In this document: piece after piece, positions 28,967 to 38,300 of the stretch
Layout of the letters: each line of letters begins with the position of its first letter
Position numbering within the stretch: position 1 is the stretch's first letter
Assembly (NCBI GenBank): GCA_964004625.1
Contig: CAXFOB010000006.1
Coordinates: 1-59,188, forward strand
Reading direction: 5' to 3'
DNA from: GCA-002697625 sp002697625
Lineage (GTDB): Bacteria; Bacteroidota; Bacteroidia; Flavobacteriales; BACL11
DNA: 59,188 nucleotides
Made by a program: the position numbers and the translations under genes
Notes under the pieces: model-generated
Seen by the model: the letters and a program-made list of their open reading frames with translations, nothing else
What the model was told of the DNA's origin: nothing
The model's database searches: none

Positions 28967-29874
28967 AGAAGATAATCCTCGTATTTTTAACTCTATCTAC
29001 TATTTGTTTTTCCCAAAAAGCAGAATTAGATACTAACTCCATACTTATTGGAGACCAAATAGAACTTAATATTTCTGCGAAATTTGAACTCAACGAAACA
29101 TATAATTGGCCATTATTTACTGATTCTGTTTTTGAGAAAGTAGAAATTATAAGGAGAGGAGAGATCAAGGAAAATAAGAATGATAGCACGATGCTGATGA
29201 CACAGCAATTAATCCTAACATCGTTTGATAGTGGAAGTTATTATATACCTCCATTTATTTTTAATAAAAATAAAAAAACTAACGGACTTCTACTGAATGT
29301 ATATACTATTCATATAACAGATAGTAACAATAAAGCCTACGACATTACATCTGCTAAAATTGGGACGACAGAAGATTTTACAGAAGAAGAGATTAATGAA
29401 ATAATAAGGAAAAGATGGATAATTGCAGGAATAATTTTGGGAGCTTTATTGTTATCATTATTAATTTATTATCTTCTAAAGAAATATAAAAAAGATGGAA
29501 CTATTTTAAAACCAAAAGTTATAATTCCTCCGCATGTTACCGCACTCAACAAACTACAAAGTCTTAAAAAAGAGAAACTATGGCAAAGAGGAGAGTTGAA
29601 AGAATATTATACTAGAATTTCTACCATTATTAGAGAGTATACTGAATTACGGTTTGAGTTTAATGCATTAGAATTACCAACTTCTGATATTATAAAACAA
29701 CTTGAAAATTTAAAAGATGAAGACACTAAAATACTAGAGTCTATTCTTAAGAAAGCGGATAACATAAAATACGCCAAAGGATTATCGTTAGAGGAAGAAA
29801 ATAAATTAATAATGAAACAATCTGTTGACTTTGTTAAGAAAACCAAAATAGAAAAAAATGAATCTTCTAAATAA
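28963..29874 (+). CDS. Single-pass membrane protein of the Bat operon (BatD-like periplasmic domain)
   Basis: 303 aa. Signal peptide MKKIILVFLTLSTICFSQ, then a ~120-residue beta-rich periplasmic domain (LDTNSILIGDQIELNISAKF ... SFDSGSYYIPPFIF) that resembles a BatD Ig-like module, one membrane helix at about 151-172 (RWIIAGIILGALLLSLLIYY), and a cytosolic helical tail (ALNKLQSLKKEKLWQRGELK ... YYTRISTIIREYTELRFEFN). The tail is like the C-terminal parts of BatD and DUF4381 proteins. It overlaps the batA start by 17 bases. Probably a membrane scaffold for the MoxR/VWA complex; no enzymatic motif seen. Confidence 0.75.
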   Translation: MKKIILVFLTLSTICFSQKAELDTNSILIGDQIELNISAKFELNETYNWPLFTDSVFEKVEIIRRGEIKENKNDSTMLMTQQLILTSFDSGSYYIPPFIFNKNKKTNGLLLNVYTIHITDSNNKAYDITSAKIGTTEDFTEEEINEIIRKRWIIAGIILGALLLSLLIYYLLKKYKKDGTILKPKVIIPPHVTALNKLQSLKKEKLWQRGELKEYYTRISTIIREYTELRFEFNALELPTSDIIKQLENLKDEDTKILESILKKADNIKYAKGLSLEEENKLIMKQSVDFVKKTKIEKNESSK

Positions 29875-30868
29875 TATTTCATTTCAAAATCCAGAATTAT
29901 TTTTTCTGTTGTTAATACCAATAGCACATCTTATTTGGTTTTTCTTTTTCAATAAAAATATAAATAGTGTGATATCTTTTTCTAATACTTCTTTATTATC
30001 TCCTGAGAAGAACATTAAGGAAAGACTTATAAATCTACCTTATATATTACAACTACTGAGTATTTGTTTCATCATAATATCTTTAGCAAGACCCCAAACA
30101 ACAAATAGTTGGGAAGAAAACAAAACGGAAGGAATAGATATTATAATTGCTTTAGACATTTCTGGAAGTATGCTTGCAAAAGACCTTTCTCCAAACAGAC
30201 TGGAAGCATCTAAAGAAATTGCTATTGATTTTATAAAACAAAGAAACAATGACAGAATAGGTCTTGTAGTATTTAGTGGTGAAAGCTTTACACAATGCCC
30301 TTTAACATCTGATCATAATTCTCTTATAAATTTGTTTAATAACATAAAATACGGAATGGTTGAAGATGGAACAGCAATTGGAGATGGACTAGGAAACTCT
30401 ATAAATAGATTAATGGATTCCGAAACAAAAAGCAAAATTGTAATTTTACTTACAGATGGAGAAAATACAAAAGGAAAAATATCTCCATTAACTGCTGCAG
30501 AAATTGCCGCCTCTGACTCTGTAGGTATAAAAGTATATACAATAGGTGTTGGTACAAAAGGCATGGCTAAATCTCCTGTAGCTATGGATTTTAATGGAAA
30601 GTTTATTTATGATTTTGTGGAAGTAAAAATAGATGAGGAAAGTTTAACGGAGATTGCAAACAAAACAGGAGGACAATATTTTAGAGCAACTGATAATGAA
30701 AGTTTAAAAGGAATCTATGATAAAATAGATCAATTAGAAACTTCTGAATTGGAGAGCATTAAATTTAATACCAAAAATGAGGAGTTCTATTTATTTTCAT
30801 TTATTGCATTAGCACTGTTTTTATTGTCCTTTTTATTACAAATAAGTTATTTCCGAAAAATTAGTTAG
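29858..30868 (+). CDS. batA: Aerotolerance protein BatA (VWA domain, membrane-bound)
   Basis: 336 aa. N-terminal membrane segments at about 13-30 and 62-77 (PYILQLLSICFIIISLA), a VWA domain with intact MIDAS DxSxS (D100, S102, S104 in ALDISGSMLAKDLSPNR) and DGTAIGDGL plus LLTDGEN, and a C-terminal membrane helix (FYLFSFIALALFLLSFLLQI). This is the standard BatA layout. Bat proteins were linked to oxygen tolerance in Bacteroides, but their mechanism is unclear. Abuts batB (stop and start adjacent). Confidence 0.9.
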   Translation: MNLLNNISFQNPELFFLLLIPIAHLIWFFFFNKNINSVISFSNTSLLSPEKNIKERLINLPYILQLLSICFIIISLARPQTTNSWEENKTEGIDIIIALDISGSMLAKDLSPNRLEASKEIAIDFIKQRNNDRIGLVVFSGESFTQCPLTSDHNSLINLFNNIKYGMVEDGTAIGDGLGNSINRLMDSETKSKIVILLTDGENTKGKISPLTAAEIAASDSVGIKVYTIGVGTKGMAKSPVAMDFNGKFIYDFVEVKIDEESLTEIANKTGGQYFRATDNESLKGIYDKIDQLETSELESIKFNTKNEEFYLFSFIALALFLLSFLLQISYFRKIS

Positions 30869-31885
30869 ATGATAAAATTTGCCCAAATAGATTTATTATA
30901 CTTACTAGTATTGCTTCCTATATTGATAATTCTTCTTTATCAATACAAGAATTGGCAGAAAAAGAACAGATTAAAATTTGTGAGCCAAAATCTAGAAAAA
31001 TCTTTAAGGAAAAATAAATCTGAAAATAGAGAAAAGATAAAATACTTATTTCAACTTTTAGGGGTTTTATTCTTAGTTATTGGATTAAGTAATCCTAAAA
31101 TAGGAACAAATTTAGAAGAAGTAAAACGAGAAGGAATTGAGATGGTTATTGCTCTAGACTTATCTAACTCTATGTTATGTGAGGATATAAAACCAAACAG
31201 ATTATCTCGCTCAAAACAAGCTATATCTGATTTAATAGACCTGTTAGAAGGAGATAAAATTGGATTAGTAATTTTTGCGGGAGAGGCTTACACCCAGCTT
31301 CCTATTACTTCAGATTATTCTGCAGCTAAGATGTTTTTATCTAATGTAAATACTAAGAGTATACAAACACAAGGGACTAATCTGTCAAAAGCAATTAACA
31401 GAAGTCTTAAGTCATTTGATTTTGATAATGAGTTTAACAAATCAATAATTATAATTACAGATGGTGAAGATCATGAAGAGGGCGCATTTACGGAAGCTCA
31501 AATTGCAGCAGAAAAAGGGGTATTTATTCATACTCTTGTAATAGGAGAAGAAAATGGAGGACCTATTCCTTTGTTAAATAAACAAGGATTTAAAAAAGAT
31601 AGAGAAGGAAATATTATTGTTACAAAACCAAACTTTAGTTTTCTGTCAGAACTAGCCAACTCGGCTAACGGAATAAATATTAATGCTAATAATAGTGAAA
31701 TAGGATTAAAAACTCTTTTCAATGAAATAAGTAAGATAGAAAAAAAAGAAATCAGCGATTTAGTATTTACAGATTATACAGACAGATTTCCTTTGTTTTT
31801 ATCTCTTTCATTATTATTTTTTCTTTTAGATATTTGCACAACAGAACAAAAAAATAATTCTTTAAAAAATATCATTTCAAAATGA
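30869..31885 (+). CDS. batB: Aerotolerance protein BatB (VWA domain, membrane-bound)
   Basis: 338 aa paralogue of BatA: membrane helices at about 8-24 and 59-73, a VWA domain with DxSxS (D97, S99, S101 in ALDLSNSMLCEDIKPNR), TQGTNLSKAI for the MIDAS Thr, and ITDGEDHEEG, and a C-terminal membrane helix (RFPLFLSLSLLFFLLDI). Probably forms a hetero-assembly with BatA. Four-base ATGA overlap with batC. Confidence 0.9.
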   Translation: MIKFAQIDLLYLLVLLPILIILLYQYKNWQKKNRLKFVSQNLEKSLRKNKSENREKIKYLFQLLGVLFLVIGLSNPKIGTNLEEVKREGIEMVIALDLSNSMLCEDIKPNRLSRSKQAISDLIDLLEGDKIGLVIFAGEAYTQLPITSDYSAAKMFLSNVNTKSIQTQGTNLSKAINRSLKSFDFDNEFNKSIIIITDGEDHEEGAFTEAQIAAEKGVFIHTLVIGEENGGPIPLLNKQGFKKDREGNIIVTKPNFSFLSELANSANGININANNSEIGLKTLFNEISKIEKKEISDLVFTDYTDRFPLFLSLSLLFFLLDICTTEQKNNSLKNIISK

Positions 31886-32562
31886 AAAAAGTACTTGTCA
31901 TAATTTTAGTATTTAGTTGTGTTTCTTCATTTTCTCAGAATAAAATTGAGTTATTAAATAAAGGAAATGAATATTATCAGAAGGAAGAATATGAAAATGC
32001 AGAATATTACTATAAACAAGCACTAGAAAAAGATAACACTTATTTTAAAGGAAATTTAAATACAGGACATTCTTTGTTTAAACAAGCTGTTTATTTAATT
32101 CAGAATCAAGACACAACAGCTACAGTCAAACTAGAGGAGTCAGAACAATTTTACAATAACTCTGTTAATTTAAGTAAAAATAAAAACGAAAAAGCGGAAA
32201 GTCATTATAATGCTGGAAACTCTCAACTACTTTCAGGTAAAATTGAGGAGAGTATTGAATCTTACAAAAATTCGTTAAGATTAGTGCCTGAGAATATACA
32301 GGCAAAACACAACTTAGCGTTAGCTCAATCTATCAAAAACAAACAAGACCAAAAACAGGAACAACAAGAACAACAAGAACAACAAAAACAACAAGAGGAA
32401 GACAAACAGAAACAGGAACAACAGTCAGACAACAAAGAAGATCTTAGCAAAGAAGAAATTGAGCAAATACTAAATGCTTTAGAAAGAGAAGAAAAGGAAG
32501 TGCAAGAAGACATACAAAAGAAAAAAGTAGTTGGTAATGGAAAATTATTAAAAGATTGGTAA
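31882..32562 (+). CDS. batC: Aerotolerance protein BatC (periplasmic TPR protein)
   Basis: 226 aa. Signal peptide (MKKVLVIILVFSCVSSFSQ), TPR motifs (LLNKGNEYYQKEEYENAEYY; ESHYNAGNSQLLSGKIEESI; LVPENIQAKHNLALAQ), then a Gln/Glu/Lys-rich stretch at about 152-180 and an acidic helical tail ending KKKVVGNGKLLKDW. The charged tail with KDW end is characteristic of BatC. Likely a periplasmic adaptor. One base before batD. Confidence 0.88.
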   Translation: MKKVLVIILVFSCVSSFSQNKIELLNKGNEYYQKEEYENAEYYYKQALEKDNTYFKGNLNTGHSLFKQAVYLIQNQDTTATVKLEESEQFYNNSVNLSKNKNEKAESHYNAGNSQLLSGKIEESIESYKNSLRLVPENIQAKHNLALAQSIKNKQDQKQEQQEQQEQQKQQEEDKQKQEQQSDNKEDLSKEEIEQILNALEREEKEVQEDIQKKKVVGNGKLLKDW

Positions 32563-32563
32563 A

Positions 32564-34213
32564 ATGAAAAATTGTATTTTAATTTTACTCTATTTTAGTA
32601 GTATTGTCTCTTACTCTCAAGTTACTTTTTCTAGCTCATCCTCCAATACCTACTACAAGGAAATCGATGGTAAAAGAATTTCCTTTACCATTATTAAATC
32701 TAATGAAAACGGCAAAGAGAATCAGAGATGTGTACTTAATAACTTTATTGATGTAGATTGTGAACTAGTTTCTGATTGTTTTAATAAAAATGAATGTGGT
32801 GAAATAAGGGAAATTCTAAAAAAAGAAGAAAAAGAACAGACACAACACAACATAAAAAATATTGACAAATCTGAAGTATTTATTAATTTAAAAACTAATA
32901 AATCCGAAATCTATGTTGGAGAACAAATATCTTCTGTTTCTGAAATATACATAAAGAATGGAGTAAACATTCAAAATACAAATATACAACCTATTAGTTA
33001 TGACGGATTTTGGGAAGATGAAGTAAAAGTAAACAGCAACAAAAGGAAAAGAAAGATTATAGACGGTATTAATTATACTACAATAAAATTTCGACACTCC
33101 GTTCTTACCTCACAAAAATCTGGATTATTAATTATACCTCCAACTAACATGGAGATAGATATCCCTAGAAAGGGAAGATTAATACAAAACCATCCTTTCT
33201 TTGGTCCTCAATACGAAACAGTACTTACTACACAAAATATAAAAACAAAAGAAAAACAAATTAGAGTAAAAGAACTTCCTAAACCTATACCAAAAAACTT
33301 TTACGGAACAGTAAGTAAAAAATTTAGTATAAGATCTGAAATTGATAGAACTAATTTAAAAACATCTGAGGCAATTAGTTTTAAAGTTATATTTAGAGGA
33401 GAAGGAAACATAAATATGTTAGTACCTTTTGAAATCAATTTTCCAAATAGTTTTGAAGTTTTTGACCCTATAATAACCGATAAAACTTATATTGGAAATC
33501 ATAATACAGGTGGCACAAAAATATTTGAATACATTCTAATTCCTAGAGAAAAAGGGAACTATACTATTCCTAATGTTTCGTTTAGTTATTTTAATCCACA
33601 AACAAAAGAATATTCTACCATTAATAGTAAATCATATGATATTTTAGTAGAACAAGGAAAAAAATATACACCAACCGACACATTAAATCTACCATATGAA
33701 GAACTTAGTTTATTACAAAATTCTAGTTTTAGTAAAATTAGCTTCAGAAAAATGTTACATTCATATTTCTACACTGTTTTTTGGTCTATCTCTTGCATTA
33801 TAATTTTACTAATTCTCACTAGTATTATTTTAAATAACAGAAAAATAAACCCAATAGATCAAAAAAGAAGAAAATCTACCAAAATTGCAATAAGACGACT
33901 TAAAAACGCCCAACTGTGTATAAATAACAATAACTTTGATATGTTTTTTGAAGAAATTGAAAAGGCACTTTGGGGGTATTTTGCAGATAAATTTAACGTT
34001 TCACATTCCCAATTATCAAAAGAAACTATAGAATATTATTTTAAAAGAAATAATATTGAAATTGATTTACAAAATAATTTTATTGAATTGTTAAATAAAT
34101 GCGAATTTGCTAGATACGCACCAGATAATAATAAAAATAAACAAATGCAAAACACTCTGAATAGTGCAAAAGAGATTATAATTGAAGTAGAATCTAATCT
34201 TAAAAGAAAATGA
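32564..34213 (+). CDS. batD: BatD-like protein with an atypical N-terminal domain
   Basis: 549 aa. Signal peptide MKNCILILLYFSSIVSYSQ. The first ~85 mature residues are not the Ig-like domain I expect at the start of BatD; instead there is a short segment with four cysteines (C56, C66, C72, C78 around RCVLNNFIDVDCELVSDCFN). From about residue 104 the normal BatD modules resume (INLKTNKSEIYVGEQISSVS; GFWEDEVKV; GLLIIPPTNMEIDIP; FYGTVSKKFSIRSEI; IPREKGNYTIPNVSFSYFNP). A membrane helix lies at about 404-425 and a cytosolic helical domain at the end (ALWGYFADKFNVSHSQLSKE). Position in the operon supports BatD. ATGA overlap with batE. Confidence 0.85.
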   Translation: MKNCILILLYFSSIVSYSQVTFSSSSSNTYYKEIDGKRISFTIIKSNENGKENQRCVLNNFIDVDCELVSDCFNKNECGEIREILKKEEKEQTQHNIKNIDKSEVFINLKTNKSEIYVGEQISSVSEIYIKNGVNIQNTNIQPISYDGFWEDEVKVNSNKRKRKIIDGINYTTIKFRHSVLTSQKSGLLIIPPTNMEIDIPRKGRLIQNHPFFGPQYETVLTTQNIKTKEKQIRVKELPKPIPKNFYGTVSKKFSIRSEIDRTNLKTSEAISFKVIFRGEGNINMLVPFEINFPNSFEVFDPIITDKTYIGNHNTGGTKIFEYILIPREKGNYTIPNVSFSYFNPQTKEYSTINSKSYDILVEQGKKYTPTDTLNLPYEELSLLQNSSFSKISFRKMLHSYFYTVFWSISCIIILLILTSIILNNRKINPIDQKRRKSTKIAIRRLKNAQLCINNNNFDMFFEEIEKALWGYFADKFNVSHSQLSKETIEYYFKRNNIEIDLQNNFIELLNKCEFARYAPDNNKNKQMQNTLNSAKEIIIEVESNLKRK

Positions 34214-34791
34214 AAAAAATAGCTATTGTAATTTTCACCTTTTATTCTTTTTTATCTTATTCTACAGATTCTCTTTTTAAAACTGCAGACACCTTATTTC
34301 AGAACAATAAAATTGAAGAAGCGATATCTGTTTACAAAAAAATACTAGATAAAAACCTAGAAAGTTCCGAACTTTATTATAACCTTGGAATTTGTTATTT
34401 TAAAATACAAAATTATAAACTAAGTCAAGAAAATTTCAGAAAATCCTTATCGATAAATCCAAGTTCAGAGATAACTAAAAAGAGAATTATACAAACGAAT
34501 ATAAAATTAAATACAAAAGAAACACCTCAATTATTTTATATTATATGGAAAAATAAAATATCAGAAATTTGTAGTACTAATACATGGATTTTATTTTCTA
34601 TTTTATCAATTTTAATTCTTCTTATCTTATTTATTTTTAAATTATTCTTTAAAAAACAAGTCAAATCTATATACATTCTATTTCTAATATTTTTGTCAGT
34701 TGTAATGTATTTTTTTAGTTCTCATAAAATAAAGAAAGATGAAAAAATATTAGACAAAGATTCAATAAACATCTTGCAGACAATGTACTGA
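34210..34791 (+). CDS. batE: BatE-like TPR protein lacking the C-terminal SH3-like domain
   Basis: 193 aa. Signal peptide (MKKIAIVIFTFYSFLSYS), TPRs (LFKTADTLFQNNKIEEAISV; ELYYNLGICYFKIQNYKLSQ), then two membrane helices at about 125-147 (WILFSILSILILLILFIFKL) and 155-175 (SIYILFLIFLSVVMYFFSS). Typical BatE proteins of about 250 aa end with an SH3-like domain; here the protein stops some 18 residues after the second helix. The other two plus frames downstream show no SH3-like sequence, so a recent frameshift is not evident. Last gene of the Bat operon. Confidence 0.8.
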   Translation: MKKIAIVIFTFYSFLSYSTDSLFKTADTLFQNNKIEEAISVYKKILDKNLESSELYYNLGICYFKIQNYKLSQENFRKSLSINPSSEITKKRIIQTNIKLNTKETPQLFYIIWKNKISEICSTNTWILFSILSILILLILFIFKLFFKKQVKSIYILFLIFLSVVMYFFSSHKIKKDEKILDKDSINILQTMY

Positions 34792-34884
34792 TTTTGAAAC
34801 ATTTTTAGCACCTTCAGATTGTCAGATATTACAACAACCTATTTATCAGACAGATAATCCTAGTAAGAAGTGTAATATTTTCGT

Positions 34885-34892
34885 TATATTTG
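34885..34892 (+). promoter_or_regulatory. Candidate -7 box for the adhesin cluster
   Basis: TATATTTG matches TAnnTTTG in the 128-base gap between batE and the first gene of the adhesin cluster (ATG at 34920), giving a leader of about 20 bases. No TTTG sits at the normal -33 spacing. The gap marks the likely boundary between the Bat and adhesin transcription units. Confidence 0.4.
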
Positions 34893-34919
34893 TCATATCA
34901 TAAATTGAAACGAAAACGA

Positions 34920-35363
34920 ATGAAAAAAAAATTACTTTACTCATCTCTAGTTTGTGCTACTTTTTTACTATCAAATAACCTATTTTCTCAATCAAATAAC
35001 TGGGAGGAATATCTAATAAATGATATTGTTAAAATTGAATACTCTTATCAAACTTGCGAATTTAGTTCTACTGCCAGCCAAGAACTTGTGGTGTTTAAAA
35101 TTAGTAATTTAATCAATAATAATATTAACCTAAATTATTCTACTAAGATTTGGAATAATGGGAAAGAAGTAGAAACAGAACTTAACCCTGAAGAATTTCG
35201 TAGAAGTATAAAATTACAAGCAAATGAAGTTTTTATTTCAGACTGTGAAACAAACAATAAAGAATATACCATCTTCTCTGGATTTGTACACAATACAACT
35301 CAGGAAAGATACCCAACACTTACAAAATTTGAATTAATAAATATTACTATAGAAAATGAATAA
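34920..35363 (+). CDS. Small exported protein of unknown function preceding two giant adhesins
   Basis: 147 aa from the ATG at 34920; a TTG at 34890 is less likely because MKKKLLYSSLVCATFLLSNN-LFSQ is a complete signal peptide. The mature part is ~120 residues of predicted beta structure with two cysteines (TCEFSSTASQELVVFKISNL and FISDCETNNKEYTIFSGF), compatible with one disulfide and an Ig-like or jelly-roll fold. No sorting domain or lipobox is present, so it should be periplasmic or secreted by another route. It overlaps the 1797-aa adhesin gene by 8 bases, so it may be a dedicated accessory factor; that is inference. Confidence 0.7.
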   Translation: MKKKLLYSSLVCATFLLSNNLFSQSNNWEEYLINDIVKIEYSYQTCEFSSTASQELVVFKISNLINNNINLNYSTKIWNNGKEVETELNPEEFRRSIKLQANEVFISDCETNNKEYTIFSGFVHNTTQERYPTLTKFELINITIENE

Positions 35364-38300
35364 ATTCTACTATAAACTCCTTTTAATATTTACAATTTTA
35401 TTTTCATCGTTGAACACATCTAAATCACAATGTGTAGTATGTGTTGACGCCCCTGCACTAATTACATGTGGAGAAACAGCAACATTAATAGGGGATGGAT
35501 TTTTAACATCCTTATATGAAGATAATTTTAATAGTGGGATTGGTCCATTATGGAATTCGGTTAGTACAGGTGGTACAACAACCTCAACTTGTACTGGTGG
35601 TCTTAGCGGAAGTACATTAAATTGTACTGGAGCTGGAGCTGTCCCTGCCGGTGATTTTCTTTGGTTCCCAGGAGGATCTGTAATTCCTAGAAATGCTGCA
35701 ACTATTCCAATACCAGTACCTAGTGGTGGTGATATAATCTTTGAATTTAAAATGGAAGGACAAGGAGGGTCCTGTGATGGACCAGACTTAATTGGAGAAG
35801 GAATAATGTTACAGTTTAACACAGGATCAGGATGGACTGATGTTGCAGCTCCTATGTTTCCATTTAATCAAAACCCAATGCCTTATACAAATAAAGCATA
35901 TTTTTGCCCTACAAACCCTCAACTTCAAAGTTTTAACTCATGGAATCAATATACAATCCCTATTCCACCTTTAGCTTTTAGTGCAAATACTCAATTCAGA
36001 TGGAGACAAATAAGTGCAAGTAGTGTGCAATATGATTTTTGGGGATTAGATAATGTGAATATTGTTCCTTCATCTCCCGGTGGAGCGACTTACACTTGGA
36101 GTCCAGGTGGATTAGGGCAAACATTAACAGTTAGTCCAACATCATTAACTAATTATACTTTTACTTATTCTAATAATGGAATATCTTGCAGTACTAATGT
36201 TGTAGTAGATGTAGCACCACCTGTAGTAAATCCTGTAATTGTTCCAAACCCATTAAATCCATGTCCTAATGCTGTAGATTTAAATGCAGATGTGAGTTTT
36301 AACTCATGTAATTATAAGATTTATTTATATGATAACGGAGGAGATGGATGGGTTACAATACCACAAACCCCTACTTCTATTGATAATCGATTAGAGGTAT
36401 ATATAGATGGCCTTCTATACAGCACAATTACAATGAATGATCTGACTGGAAGTCCTAATCCTAATGGACCCGTAATATATTCTTTTCCTGTAACAGCAGG
36501 GGGAACATTTGAAACTGTTTTTCAAGCCGGAGGTCCAAATCCAGGTGAATGTGCTTATTTTATTGAAGATAATCAAGGAAATTTAATAAATGCTCAGGGA
36601 TTAATTACATCACCAAATTCTCCTTTTTGGCCTTTACCTGGTATATCGTGGCCTTCTGGTGGATTTGGAATCATACCAGGAAATGTTGCCCCAATTTCTA
36701 CTACTTGTCCTACCATCACACCATACGATTATTCATGGTCTATTATCCCTGGAGGATCTACTGCTGGTATAACTAATCCAAATTCTCAATCAACTATAGT
36801 AACAACTGCATCTACACAAACATATCAAGTAGAAGCTACAGATGTAAATAATCCTGGCTGTATTGCTACCGGAACTGTACAAGTTTTTGGATCAGGTGGT
36901 AATTGGGATTTTTCTACTATTGCTCCAAATCCTGCTTGTGAAGGAGATTGTATTGATTTAAACTTTACATCTACAGTTGGATCAGGAAATTTTAATATTA
37001 CTATAGAGATGATAGACGCAAATGGTTCTTCTTCTGCAATGTTTACAATTGATAATAATGGAAATAATATAGCTACCGGTACTCCAATAAATCTTTGTCC
37101 TACTATTACTGCTGCAGTACCTTCTGTCACCTTTAACATTACTTCATTAGTAGATGCTGCAGACCCTAATAATTGTGAGATTCCAATTACAAATGCGAGT
37201 CAGAATGTAACATTTACAACCCAACCAAATGCAGGAACAGCGCCTCTCAATCCTGTTACTTTTTGTACTGTAGATCCTATTACAGATATATCGACATTTT
37301 TATCTAATAATCCAGAAGCAGGTGGTACTTGGACCTATAACGGTACAGGTCCAGCACCAGTCAACATGCCTTTTGTAGGTCTCAACTACATGTTTGACCC
37401 TTCAACATATCCTGCGGGAGATTACATATACACATCTAGTAACCCTCCTTGTTTAGATGATAATGCTACTATTACTATAAATCTTGAAACTGCTCCAAAT
37501 GCAGGTCAGTTACCTCCATTTAATATCAATATGTGTTTAGGACAAAATCTAGATTTAAATACTCAATTTATTATAAATCCAACACCCAACACACCTGTTT
37601 GGACAGACATTACCTCTGGAATTCCAGGTATAAGTATTTCTAATAATTTCAATCCTATTTCAGCAGGAACTTATACATTAAGAAGCACAATAGTCTCAAC
37701 TGCAAACTGCCCTTCTGATGAGGAAGACTTAACTATAGTAGTAAATGAGATACCAACAGTTCTATTTAGTACTATTAATCAGATTTGTTTAGGAGAAAGT
37801 GTTGATTTAGGATTCACCTTAACCGGAAGCGCTCCATTTACTATTACACTTACTGATAATATAAATCCTGCTTTTAATGTTGTTGTAGATGCAAATGGAA
37901 ATGATATCGCTTCAGGAAATCCTGTTACTGTAACACCCCTAACTACCGGAATTTTCACATACACTATAACTAATATTTCAGATAATTTCTGCTCGTCAAC
38001 AGTAGCAGGTCAAAACTCTGTAATTAATGTACTAACTCCACCAAATGCTGGGGTACTACTTTCTCCTCTATCTGTTTGTTCTGATGATTTAACAATCTAC
38101 GACTTATCAGCACAAATAGGAGGGCAAGATTTAACTGGTTACTGGTTAGATGACGGAGGATTTCAACAACCTCCAGGATCATCATTTAACTACAACACAT
38201 CGATGGCAGGAGGAAATTATACTTATGTAGTTGCTTCTGCTGCTTGTCCAGATGCACAAACTATTGTTCCTGTTAGCGTAATAACAGTGCCTTATGTTGG

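Noticed and set aside
32340..32425. CAA/GAA-rich microsatellite-like stretch in batC
   Set aside because: It encodes the Gln/Glu/Lys linker typical of BatC and is imperfect; there is no reason to treat it as a separate element.
34790..34901. Open frame downstream of batE that might restore a lost SH3-like domain by frameshift
   Set aside because: The translated sequence (TDFETFLAPSDCQILQQPIY and on) has no SH3-like pattern, and the region contains the -7 box of the next gene.
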